From: Brevibacillus antibioticus
Lineage (GTDB): Bacteria; Bacillota; Bacilli; Brevibacillales; Brevibacillaceae
Direction of reading: 5' to 3'
Assembly (NCBI RefSeq): GCF_005217615.1
Contig: NZ_SZNK01000001.1
Coordinates: 2,189,501-2,253,500 of the forward strand
Length of the DNA stretch: 64,000 bases
Shown here: piece by piece, positions 16,790 to 23,983 of the stretch
Layout of the letters: each line of letters begins with the position of its first letter
Position numbering within the stretch: position 1 is the stretch's first letter
The notes under the pieces: model-generated
What the model saw: the letters and a program-made list of their open reading frames with translations, nothing else
Databases searched by the model: none
Told to the model about the DNA's origin: nothing
Made by a program: the position numbers and the translations under genes

Positions 16790-17395
16790 TTACGGCTTGG
16801 CAGCAATCCCTTTCATAATCATCGACATGGCCGTTTCTAACACCGCTTCCGGTACGTCTTCATTTTCCCAGTAAACCCAACGCATCCCGATAAATTGTCC
16901 GATCGACATGAGACAATAAGCCAGCGTCTCATGATCCATCTCTCGAAACGCACCTTCGTTCATGGCGTTCTTCAGACTTCGTACGTACCCCGCTGCCAGT
17001 TTGGCGTAATACCAGCGATACAGCTCCTGATCGACGAGCGCAGCCTGTTGAATGATGCTGTACATGTTGCGATGATGCTTGATCCAACGAAAAAAGGCCA
17101 GAAATCCTAGGCGCAAATTTTCTTCTTGTGTGGTTGCTCCCATGATCGCTACCTTGATCGCCGAACGAAGCTCTCTGCTCAGCTGCCTGATCAACTCATC
17201 GTAAATCGCTTTCTTCGACTCGAAATAGTTGTAAAACGTTCCTTGGGACACCTGTGCATGTTGTGTGATCAAGACAATAGATGCATCATAGTAACCCAGC
17301 TCGCCAAACACATGCTCTGCGGCATCCAGTATTTTTTTGCGGGTTTCCTGTCCTTTTTTGGTCAAAACAGGGGTAGGTAGACTATTTTCTGACAC
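16790..17395 (-). CDS. TetR/AcrR family transcriptional regulator
   Basis: About 201 residues. An N-terminal TetR helix-turn-helix (residues 15-60) reads RKKILDAAEHVFGELGYYDA followed by VSQGTFYNYFESKKAIYDEL. The C-terminal ligand domain is helical with many aromatic residues. A GTG at 17395 is chosen because GAGAGGTGA lies 5 nt before it; GTG 17404 is the longer alternative. It is the first gene of the nine-gene operon and probably represses it until an acyl-CoA or acid is bound, which is an inference from gene position. Confidence 0.85.
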   Translation of the reverse strand: MSENSLPTPVLTKKGQETRKKILDAAEHVFGELGYYDASIVLITQHAQVSQGTFYNYFESKKAIYDELIRQLSRELRSAIKVAIMGATTQEENLRLGFLAFFRWIKHHRNMYSIIQQAALVDQELYRWYYAKLAAGYVRSLKNAMNEGAFREMDHETLAYCLMSIGQFIGMRWVYWENEDVPEAVLETAMSMIMKGIAAKP

Positions 17396-17416
17396 CTGAA
17401 TCACCTCTCAGTTTTT

Positions 17417-17444
17417 ATTATATGTATAATTCAGAATATTACAA
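17417..17444 (-). promoter_or_regulatory. Promoter of the TetR-Liv operon with palindromic -10 region
   Basis: On the minus strand TTGTAA (17444-17439), a 16-nt spacer and a perfect TATAAT (17422-17417) form a sigma-A promoter. The -10 is half of a 14-bp palindrome (ATTATA-N2-TATAAT), and ATTC-T-GAAT lies in the spacer. Either could be the operator of the TetR protein encoded right after it. Confidence 0.6.
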
Positions 17445-17540
17445 CATGTATTTTCCAAACTCATTCAAGAGATACTCAGTTGGCAATAATTGACGCGAAA
17501 CAAACAAAGGGAAGCAGCGTCTTAATATACAAAAGCATAT

Positions 17541-17570
17541 AAAAAAGCTCCCGTACGAATGTACGAGAGC
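17541..17570 (-). terminator. Intrinsic terminator after the tandem NlpC/P60 gene
   Basis: GCTCCCGTAC and GTACGAGAGC pair with one mismatch around a GAAT loop. The minus-strand transcript then enters a run of six T. Confidence 0.75.
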
Positions 17571-17596
17571 AGAGTAAACACTTTGCAGTTGTATGA

Positions 17597-18499
17597 TTAG
17601 ATTACACGCTTGATTTGCACTGTGCGCTTCTCCCAGTTGGTTCCATCGTACTTGGAATAAGTCACACCAGGACTACCGTAAGTGTGCAAGATTTTCCCAT
17701 TCCCTGCGTAAATAGCCACGTGTGTAATCCGATCAGAAGAACTGTTTACCGATGCCTTCATGAAGATCAGATCACCCTTTTGCAGGTTGCTCTTAGAAAC
17801 GGATTTCCCTACAGTCGATTGCTGACGGGAATCTCGCGGCAATGTAATGCCCGCTTCTTTAAACACACGCTGTGTAAAGGATGAGCAATCGAATGTTTTG
17901 GTCGTACTGCTGCTTGACCCGTATTTGTAATTGGTGCCCAAATACTTTTCGCCATTTTTAATGACCTGGTCGGCCGTTTTGTTCACTGGCTGTTCTGGCT
18001 TGCTAGGCGTATTCCCTGAAGAATTGCTATCAATAACACGACGAGCCCCTACAAATTTGTCACTGTACTTCGAGTATGTTTTTACAACTACCTCGTCCTC
18101 CCCTTTCGAAGAATAGACGAATTGATCACTGCCTATGTATATTCCCATAAAAGTTGGGCTTCCGCTTCCGCTGGAGGCGAAGAACACCAAATCTCCTGGC
18201 GCCACGCTTTTTTCGGATACTTTCGTCCCAGTCTTGTACAGGCTAGAGATTGTGCTCCCGATGGAAATCCCTACTTGTTTGTACGCATACGTAGCCAGCT
18301 CGGCAGATCCGAATTGCTTCGGTCCCTTTGCTTTGTACTCGTAATCCTTCCCGATCAGAGAAGTAGTAATATTTACAACCTCTGATTGTTTTGAATCTTG
18401 TGTCTTAGCGGCCACTTCTCCAACTTGACCACCCATTAACAGGGACGTACTCAGCATGACTGCTACTGTTGACTTCATTACCCAATCTCGTTTCGTCAC
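17597..18499 (-). CDS. Secreted protein with two NlpC/P60 domains, the first degenerate
   Basis: A 300-residue exported protein with a signal peptide (about residues 1-31, ending EVAA). The second domain (from residue 180) keeps the catalytic Cys in TFDCSSFTQRVF and the His in ITHVAIYAG and KILHTYG, as in gamma-D-Glu endopeptidases. The first domain (residues 42-150) has the same layout (PGDLVFFASSG, MGIYIGSDQFVYSS), but the Cys motif reads FGSAELATYAYK and both His are missing. It can therefore only bind, not cut. GTG 18499 follows AAGGAGG with 7-8 nt spacing. A TGTAAC-N5-TGGTTC far upstream is a poor WalR-like match. Confidence 0.85.
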   Translation of the reverse strand: MTKRDWVMKSTVAVMLSTSLLMGGQVGEVAAKTQDSKQSEVVNITTSLIGKDYEYKAKGPKQFGSAELATYAYKQVGISIGSTISSLYKTGTKVSEKSVAPGDLVFFASSGSGSPTFMGIYIGSDQFVYSSKGEDEVVVKTYSKYSDKFVGARRVIDSNSSGNTPSKPEQPVNKTADQVIKNGEKYLGTNYKYGSSSSTTKTFDCSSFTQRVFKEAGITLPRDSRQQSTVGKSVSKSNLQKGDLIFMKASVNSSSDRITHVAIYAGNGKILHTYGSPGVTYSKYDGTNWEKRTVQIKRVI

Positions 18500-18753
18500 T
18501 TTCTTTTCCTCCTTGTCATGTTGTGGCACCCGTCTTGGGTACATGGACAGAATAGCGCAGGAGGAAACGGTAGGATAAGACCGTAAAATTTTCCAATGAT
18601 GGAATTGGTAGCATGGGACTAGTCAGAAAACGGTGTGCAAAGTAGGCGGTTGTTACTTCTTAGTTCCATAGAACCATAAAGGTTACAAAACGGTATCAAA
18701 GATGATTTTCGTCGCAAAAACCCGCTCTATTGCTGGCCCGAGCGCCAAGCAAA

Positions 18754-18788
18754 AACCATCTTCTGCTTGTTTCTGTCAGAAGATGGTT
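18754..18788 (-). terminator. Intrinsic terminator after the FAH-family gene
   Basis: A perfect 12-bp stem (AACCATCTTCTG / CAGAAGATGGTT) with an 11-nt loop and a T run on the minus strand. The stretch 18500-18750, upstream of the NlpC/P60 gene, holds no ORF that I can support. Confidence 0.85.
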
Positions 18789-18800
18789 CTCCATTTGTCC

Positions 18801-19427
18801 CTATTTCATTTTCGCCGTAAACTGCCCCCACGTCTCTTCTCCCCACTTGAGAGTGAGGACGTCTCCATCCGTAACAGGTCCTACCCCCGCTGGCGTACCT
18901 GTGTAAATGATATCCCCTTGATCCAGACCTAGATGTTCGGAAATATAGGCAATAATGGTTTCCAAATCAAAAATCACATCACGGAGATTGCCGCGTTGCA
19001 CTTCCTCTCCATTTTTCAACAAGGCGAAATCGGTTTGGTGCAGCTCATGGATACCAGGGAAAGGATGAAACGACGTCAAAATAGCTGAATTTTTAAACCC
19101 TTTTGCCAACAACCATGGATGCCCTGCTTTCTTTAGCTCGCTCTGGACATCCCGCAAAGTAAAGTCAATACCGAGTGCTATTTTGTCAATCATTTCGTCA
19201 AGTGTAATGCCAGCTTCATACGGTCTCGCGATGTGAATCACAAGCTCCGCCTCATAATGAAGCTCTCCACGAGATGCCGGAAGCTCAATGGCATCGCCAT
19301 TTGCCATTGCAAGCGCATGTGTTGGCTTATCAAAGATCATCGGCTTGGTTGGCACATCGTTGCCCAACTCCGCAGCATGCAAACGATAGTTGCGACCGAT
19401 ACAGTAAATATTTTTGACTGACTCCAT
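18801..19427 (-). CDS. Fumarylacetoacetate hydrolase (FAH) family protein
   Basis: A 208-residue single-domain FAH protein. The metal-binding set is visible: Glu-x-Glu in HYEAELVIHI and Asp in GIDFTLRDVQ, with a GTPAGVGPV loop near the C-terminus. Family members hydrolyse or decarboxylate beta-diketo or acylpyruvate compounds, for example oxaloacetate or acylpyruvates. The frame runs on upstream, but ATG 19427 follows AAAGGAGAGG and starts at MESVKNIYCIGRNY, the usual N-terminus. It lies 58 nt after the upstream gene of unknown function and may be co-transcribed. Confidence 0.85.
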   Translation of the reverse strand: MESVKNIYCIGRNYRLHAAELGNDVPTKPMIFDKPTHALAMANGDAIELPASRGELHYEAELVIHIARPYEAGITLDEMIDKIALGIDFTLRDVQSELKKAGHPWLLAKGFKNSAILTSFHPFPGIHELHQTDFALLKNGEEVQRGNLRDVIFDLETIIAYISEHLGLDQGDIIYTGTPAGVGPVTDGDVLTLKWGEETWGQFTAKMK

Positions 19428-19485
19428 TTTGTCCTCTCCTTTGGTGGCTGTCTCTATTTTCACTATATCATGGCTGTATGGCGTA

Positions 19486-20031
19486 TTACAGTTTGTCTTG
19501 TTCGTCCTCTTCCATGCAGTTTCCATAGCCAGGCCAAAGACGAGCATTTCCTCGTGCTTCAACTTCAATCACTGTATCACAAATAGATTCCAACGCACTC
19601 TCTAGATCCAGCTCTTGCTCAGAGCTCCAAGAAAATTCGTAATGGAAAATCACCTGCTGCTCTGTCGCTTCGGAGAGGACAAAGGCAAACTGCTGCTGTT
19701 GTTCCACGACCTGCTTTCTGGCTTCAACCGTCGCTTCTACCGAGAACAAACCGTCCCATTCAGCAACCCTATATGTAGAAGTAACATCAATCCACAGGGA
19801 GGGAGTATCACTCGTCCGCCGAAAAATAACAGAATCTTCCCGATAAAACCCGTAGCCAGAGGGCAGCGCACCTGAGAGCTTGAATGGGATTCCTACCGGC
19901 AAATCATGTGGCTTCAATGCGTGGACAAGTCTCCCAGGTAAAAGATAACAACCTTCCTGCTGGCGATCTAACCGTTCCCCCATGACGAGAACCTCTTGAT
20001 TGTCTGAATCACCTGTCACCTGAACGAACAT
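19486..20031 (-). CDS. Protein of unknown function, 181 aa
   Basis: I do not recognise this family. It is soluble with no signal peptide, acidic at the C-terminus (MEEDEQDKL) and has a Gln-rich segment (RKQVVEQQQQFAFVL). The N-terminal half is beta-rich. ATG 20031 (GTG just before it) follows GGGAGGTG. It lies upstream of the FAH-family gene in the same direction. Confidence 0.55.
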   Translation of the reverse strand: MFVQVTGDSDNQEVLVMGERLDRQQEGCYLLPGRLVHALKPHDLPVGIPFKLSGALPSGYGFYREDSVIFRRTSDTPSLWIDVTSTYRVAEWDGLFSVEATVEARKQVVEQQQQFAFVLSEATEQQVIFHYEFSWSSEQELDLESALESICDTVIEVEARGNARLWPGYGNCMEEDEQDKL

Positions 20032-20117
20032 CACGGCACCTCCCTCTAAAAACAGTATGGTCAGGAACGCATGCTCAAAACCAAATCACTATCCATTTTT
20101 TTCCTTATAAAATACCG

Positions 20118-20150
20118 AAAAAAACAGGGTTCATCCATAGGATGCCCCCT
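20118..20150 (-). terminator. Likely intrinsic terminator after the VanW-family gene
   Basis: CATCC/GGATG with GGG/CCC outer pairs forms a hairpin. On the minus strand it is followed by a run of seven T interrupted by one G. Confidence 0.5.
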
Positions 20151-20164
20151 TTATTCCTTCTAAG

Positions 20165-20782
20165 CTACGCACGTATAATCGCAATCACAACATGTTCGTC
20201 ATCGTATGATTTTGCTTTGATTTTCACAGGGAAATCGTACAAGTTGGTAAATTTAAAATCCATATGGCCATACGCGACTGTGGCATCTTGACCCTGTGGC
20301 ACGTATCTCACTGATTTGCTGTGGTTATGCCGTTCCACTATGATCATCCCCGCTTCAGCAGCTGCATTGTAAAGCGTGCTAGAAACCTGACAAATCCCGC
20401 CTCCATAATCATCAGCGAGCTGGCCATTCTGAATAACCCCAGCCTTTTGCCAACCATCCTCTGGCAAATTCGAATTTCCCACTATTTCGTTGAAAGAAAA
20501 CACCTGTTGCGGCTTGATTTTTTCATTATGAAGCTTGCTCAATGCTTGCTTGATGTTATGTTTACGTGCATCTGTGCTGTTTTTCATTGATGAGTAATAA
20601 AAGCCGAGGACCTCCTCTTCCTTGAGATCCATCTTCTTCATATACTTTTCCTGCAACTCGATCACAGGAGATAATGGGTCTACTTGTAACGCCATTGCAT
20701 GCTCAGGCGCGTAGTTCATACCAAGCGAGAACACAAGGGCCATTGTCGCCATGGTGATCAGCCAATGCCGAACTTTCTTCAT
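20165..20782 (-). CDS. VanW family secreted protein
   Basis: A 205-residue protein with an N-terminal signal or anchor segment (WLITMATMALVFSLGMNYA). The VanW domain carries QQVFSFNEIVGN, then DYGGGICQVSSTLYNAA and NHSKSVRYVPQGQDATVAYG, which define the family. VanW-like proteins such as B. subtilis YoaR are found at the cell surface, and their biochemical role is not settled. ATG 20782 is chosen because GGGAGAGGAAG precedes it; an upstream start at 20800 would overlap this site. Confidence 0.85.
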   Translation of the reverse strand: MKKVRHWLITMATMALVFSLGMNYAPEHAMALQVDPLSPVIELQEKYMKKMDLKEEEVLGFYYSSMKNSTDARKHNIKQALSKLHNEKIKPQQVFSFNEIVGNSNLPEDGWQKAGVIQNGQLADDYGGGICQVSSTLYNAAAEAGMIIVERHNHSKSVRYVPQGQDATVAYGHMDFKFTNLYDFPVKIKAKSYDDEHVVIAIIRA

Positions 20783-20940
20783 TTCTACTTCCTCTCCCAC
20801 ATTTGTTGATCGATTTACTGACGCGAAGTTCCCGATTTATATCGTCTGACCTTGTTTTTATACCTTGCCTCTTACAATGTAACGTATGGGAAAAGCGACA
20901 ATCAACCTGCAAATGTTGGGCTTATTGTCCTACATCAGCT

Positions 20941-21987
20941 CTACTCGTCGTCCTCATCGATAACCCCAAGGGCTTTGTTCTTTTCTTTAAAGCGCTGGTT
21001 ATGAGAAGAAACGTATGCCATCCGATCTGCTACCGGGTCAATGTGCAATTTGGCACTGTTTACGGCTACAGCCGCATCGGTGAATGCTCCCGCGATCAGC
21101 GTAATCTTGCTGTCAAAGCTCGCAAAATCGCCCGCCGCAAAAATCCCTGGTAGATTCGTTGCCAGACGAGGGCTGACAAATACGTTCCATTCATCCATGT
21201 CCAAGCCCCACTCTTTAATCCCGGTGAAATCGGCCTTCAATCCGTGATTGACGATGATGGCATCGACATCCATTTGCTCTGTCTCTTCTGTGTCCAGATG
21301 ACGTATCGTCACTTTATCAATCGTTTCTTTGTCCGAGCTTTGCAATTGCGTGACCGCATATGGCGTGCGAACGACCACAGTTGACTCTTTCATGCGCTTT
21401 ACATTCCGTTCATGTCCACCAAATACATCACGGCGATGCACGACCGTTACGGACGCAGCAATCTGCACCAGTTCGTTTGCCCAATCGACCGCGGAGTCCC
21501 CACCACCTGAGATAAGGACATGCTTGCCACGGAATGGCTCCAGTTCCTGCACGGTATAATGAAGATTTGTCACCTCGTAGCGCTCTGCGCCTTCGATCTC
21601 CAGCTTTGCCATTTTCAAAATACCTCGGCCTAAAGCCAATATGATCGTGCGGGTCCAATGCCGTCTCCCTGATTTTGCAACGAGTATGTACGTGCCATCT
21701 TCTTGTGGCTCCAGGCCAATGATCGCCTCACCTAGGACGATGGTGGGATCAAATGTCTTGGCTTGCTCCACCAGATTGGCAACCAGCTTTTCGCATAGTT
21801 GTGGTGGTACACCCCCTACATCCCAGATCATTTTTTCTGGATAGATCAACATTCGTCCACCGAGCTCTTCTTTCGCTTCAATGAGTTTCGTCTTCATATC
21901 GCGCATTCCACTATAAAAGGCAGCGTACATCCCCGCAGGGCCTCCGCCGATAATGGTTACATCAAACAGCTCCAACTGTTCTCCCAC
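20941..21987 (-). CDS. Ferredoxin/flavodoxin-NADP+ reductase, thioredoxin-reductase-like (YumC/YcgT type)
   Basis: A 348-residue FAD enzyme. The FAD motif [14 protein letters not shown] is at residue 14, the NADPH motif [11 protein letters not shown] is near residue 160, and the FAD C-terminal motif [22 protein letters not shown] is near residue 290. The redox CxxC of thioredoxin reductase is absent, which places it with the type-2 ferredoxin-NADP reductases. It passes electrons between NADPH and ferredoxin or flavodoxin in the cytosol. It is a single gene with a downstream acidic tail (DEDDE). Confidence 0.87.
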   Translation of the reverse strand: MGEQLELFDVTIIGGGPAGMYAAFYSGMRDMKTKLIEAKEELGGRMLIYPEKMIWDVGGVPPQLCEKLVANLVEQAKTFDPTIVLGEAIIGLEPQEDGTYILVAKSGRRHWTRTIILALGRGILKMAKLEIEGAERYEVTNLHYTVQELEPFRGKHVLISGGGDSAVDWANELVQIAASVTVVHRRDVFGGHERNVKRMKESTVVVRTPYAVTQLQSSDKETIDKVTIRHLDTEETEQMDVDAIIVNHGLKADFTGIKEWGLDMDEWNVFVSPRLATNLPGIFAAGDFASFDSKITLIAGAFTDAAVAVNSAKLHIDPVADRMAYVSSHNQRFKEKNKALGVIDEDDE

Positions 21988-22104
21988 AACTACCCCTCCA
22001 CTGTCTTTCTTGTTTGTCTATGAATCATCAAGAGCCATACTGAAAATGAGATTCATTATCATAATGTGATTGTAATGGAAAATGGAGGAGGATTCAACAT
22101 TCCA

Positions 22105-22154
22105 GAAAAAATAAAAAGGCTCGTAATTAGCTTCATCAGCTAATTTACGAACCT
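22105..22154 (-). terminator. Intrinsic terminator of the tRNA cluster
   Basis: A long near-perfect palindrome (AGGCTCGTAA-TTAGC / GCTAA-TTTACGAACCT) lies just beyond tRNA-Leu, and on the minus strand enters an extended T-rich tract. Confidence 0.8.
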
Positions 22155-22167
22155 GTTGTTTGCCATA

Positions 22168-22254
22168 TGGTGCGGTCGAGAGGACTTGAACCTCCACGGT
22201 GTTGCCACCACTAAAACCTGAATCTAGCGCGTCTGCCAATTCCGCCACGACCGC
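22168..22254 (-). tRNA. tRNA-Leu (anticodon CAG)
   Basis: A class II tRNA, 87 nt including the encoded CCA. The acceptor stem is GCGGTCG/CGACCGC, the D-arm is GCGGAATTGGCAGACGC, the anticodon loop is TTCAGGT within a CTAGA/TTTAG stem, and it has a long variable arm and GGTTCAAGTCC T-arm. It is last in the Asp-Thr-Leu cluster. Confidence 0.95.
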
Positions 22255-22262
22255 ATAAAAAA

Positions 22263-22338
22263 TGGTGCCGGCAATAGGACTTGAACCCACAACCCCCTGA
22301 TTACAAGTCAGGTGCTCTACCAATTGAGCTATACCGGC
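22263..22338 (-). tRNA. tRNA-Thr (anticodon TGT)
   Basis: 76 nt including the encoded CCA. Acceptor stem GCCGGTA/TGCCGGC, D-arm TAGCTCAATTGGTAGAGC, anticodon loop CTTGTAA in stem CCTGA/TCAGG, T-arm GGGTTCAAGTCC. Confidence 0.96.
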
Positions 22339-22381
22339 ACATTACGAGAAACTATGAAATTCGCACATTCTAGTAAAAGAA

Positions 22382-22458
22382 TGGCGGAGCTGACGGGACT
22401 CGAACCCGCGACCTCCGGTGTGACAGACCGGCGTGAACTCCAACTTCACCACAGCTCC
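22382..22458 (-). tRNA. tRNA-Asp (anticodon GTC)
   Basis: 77 nt including the encoded CCA. Acceptor stem GGAGCTG/CAGCTCC, anticodon loop CTGTCAC in stem CCGGT/ACCGG, T-arm GGGTTCGAGTCCC. First gene of the tRNA cluster. Confidence 0.95.
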
Positions 22459-22635
22459 ATGTGATTTTTGTCTCTGTCTTGCAGCGACTTCTGTAATATA
22501 GCACGATTCTATCTCCAAATGCAATAGTTTTTAAAAAAATATTGAGAGATTCATTTTTTCATAGATTTACCAAGCAAAATCCGATAAAATTTTAGCTAGA
22601 TACGTAGATTTTAGTAGATTGGTGGAGACGATGAC

Positions 22636-23544
22636 ATGAAAAAGACTTCGAGGCTACTCACCCTCCTCGCCCTCTTCACTCTGCTGCCTACTGCTGCCCA
22701 TGCTTCCTCATCGGCATATGTGGTATCAGCAGGTGATACGCTGAGCAAAATCGCTCGTGAGCATCAAGTAACAGTGGATCAACTCATTCAATGGAACCAA
22801 CTGAATGATGATAGATTGTCCATTGGACAAACTTTGTCCATTCATGGTGCAAACTTTTCTGGCTCCATTGCAAATGACGTGCCTTCCGATGTAGCTATCA
22901 AACAGAATGATAACGCTACCACCGAGTCTAAAGAACTAACCGCTGGTGAAAAAGCCCGCGTCACTGGCGACGTGCTGAATGTGCGTAAAAAGCCATCGAC
23001 TGACGCAAAAGTGTTAGGCAAGCTGAGATCTGGTTCCATTGTAGAAGTCGTAGAAACAGGCAGTGAATGGACAAAAATCGAATTCGAAGATCGTGAAGCA
23101 TACGTTGCTACAGAGTTCCTAAGTCCAAACCTCACTTCTACCGTTCCGCTTCCTACCGAGGTAAATGCAGAAGATCTAGGCCGATTGAAGGAGATTTTCG
23201 AGCCATTGCTCAATACACCATACGTCCTAGGCGGAACTACACCGAATGGCTTTGATTGTAGTGGCTTTACTTCCTACGTTTTTGAACAGCTTGGGGTTAC
23301 ACTTCCGCGCACTTCTGAAGATCAATTCCGTGGCGGTCAAGAAGTATCACTGGATCAAGCACAGCCTGGTGACCTCTTGTTTTACGATTCGCTTGGAAAA
23401 GGACGCGTGTCTCACGTAGCGATTTATTTGGGCAATGGAGCAATCGTGCATGCGAATGGCGAAGATGTTCGCTATGGCAAAGTCGAATACATGCACAAGC
23501 TCTACCCGTTTTACGGAGTGAAGCGTTACGCTAATTTCCAGTAA
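22636..23544 (+). CDS. Secreted LysM-SH3-NlpC/P60 cell-wall endopeptidase
   Basis: A 302-residue exported protein. The signal peptide ends at AAHA (about residue 23). Then come one LysM domain (residues 28-71, YVVSAGDTLSKIAREHQVTV), a linker, an SH3b domain (about 110-155, VTGDVLNVRKKPSTDAKVLG) and a C-terminal NlpC/P60 domain (from about 180). The last keeps the Cys in FDCSGFTSYVF and the His in VSHVAIYLG and IVHANG. This is the layout of D,L-endopeptidases that cut peptidoglycan stem peptides. The start follows GGTGGAG. It is monocistronic with a strong terminator. Confidence 0.9.
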   Translation: MKKTSRLLTLLALFTLLPTAAHASSSAYVVSAGDTLSKIAREHQVTVDQLIQWNQLNDDRLSIGQTLSIHGANFSGSIANDVPSDVAIKQNDNATTESKELTAGEKARVTGDVLNVRKKPSTDAKVLGKLRSGSIVEVVETGSEWTKIEFEDREAYVATEFLSPNLTSTVPLPTEVNAEDLGRLKEIFEPLLNTPYVLGGTTPNGFDCSGFTSYVFEQLGVTLPRTSEDQFRGGQEVSLDQAQPGDLLFYDSLGKGRVSHVAIYLGNGAIVHANGEDVRYGKVEYMHKLYPFYGVKRYANFQ

Positions 23545-23563
23545 GCATACCTGCACGTAAAAG

Positions 23564-23613
23564 CAAACAGCCCTATCTGCCTTTGCAGAAGTTCGAGGGC
23601 TGTTTGTTTTTTT
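23564..23613 (+). terminator. Intrinsic terminator after the LysM-NlpC/P60 gene
   Basis: CAAACAGCCCT pairs with AGGGCTGTTTG and is followed by TTTTTTT. Confidence 0.85.
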
Positions 23614-23617
23614 GTGC

Positions 23618-23863
23618 TTAATGTATTTCGTTATTATGTCCCTGCTGCTGTTGTTGTTGTTGTTGCCCTCCGATTTCGATTTTGCCCAACGCTTGCTTCA
23701 TTTTGTCGAGCTGAAGTTGATAATCACGAACGACTACAGTAAGAACACTGACAGACTCCTTGAAATCCGGCTCGCTGCTTACCCTGTCGATGGCTCTATG
23801 TAAATGCAGCATCTTGTTCTCCGTTTCCCGTAATAGGTCGAGTAACTGCAATCCATTTACCAC
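23618..23863 (-). CDS. Small helical protein with C-terminal polyglutamine tract, 81 aa
   Basis: I do not recognise this family. The protein looks mostly alpha-helical (LLDLLRETENKMLHLHRAID then VVVRDYQLQLDKMKQALGKI) with a coiled-coil-like pattern. It ends in GG, eight glutamines and GHNNEIH. The GTG start is supported by GAGGTGAT with 5 nt spacing. It is a single gene between two terminators. Some Brevibacillus and Bacillus sporulation proteins have Gln-rich tails, but no function can be assigned. Confidence 0.55.
   Translation of the reverse strand: MVNGLQLLDLLRETENKMLHLHRAIDRVSSEPDFKESVSVLTVVVRDYQLQLDKMKQALGKIEIGGQQQQQQQQGHNNEIH
23642..23665 (-). repeat. Trinucleotide repeat encoding eight glutamines
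   Basis: Five CAA codons followed by three CAG codons on the minus strand. A repeat of this kind can change length by slippage, and the product would change only in its tail. Confidence 0.8.
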
Positions 23864-23943
23864 GTAATCACCTCATCTGTTTTTTCTTACTTTCTCCTTC
23901 CCCTCTGTTCCCTATGCGCACAAAAACGCTTAGCAGCATAAAT

Positions 23944-23975
23944 AAAAAACGCCCGCTAGTGGCACAGCGGACGTT
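23944..23975 (-). terminator. Intrinsic terminator after pepF
   Basis: AACGCCCGCT and AGCGGACGTT pair with one mismatch. On the minus strand this is followed by a T-rich run. It lies 8 nt past the pepF stop. Confidence 0.75.
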
Positions 23976-23983
23976 CTTCCTAT

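Noticed and set aside
18671..18687. WalR-like site upstream of the tandem NlpC/P60 gene
   Set aside because: Only the first half (TGTAAC) fits; the second half (TGGTTC) has two mismatches and the site is far from the start.
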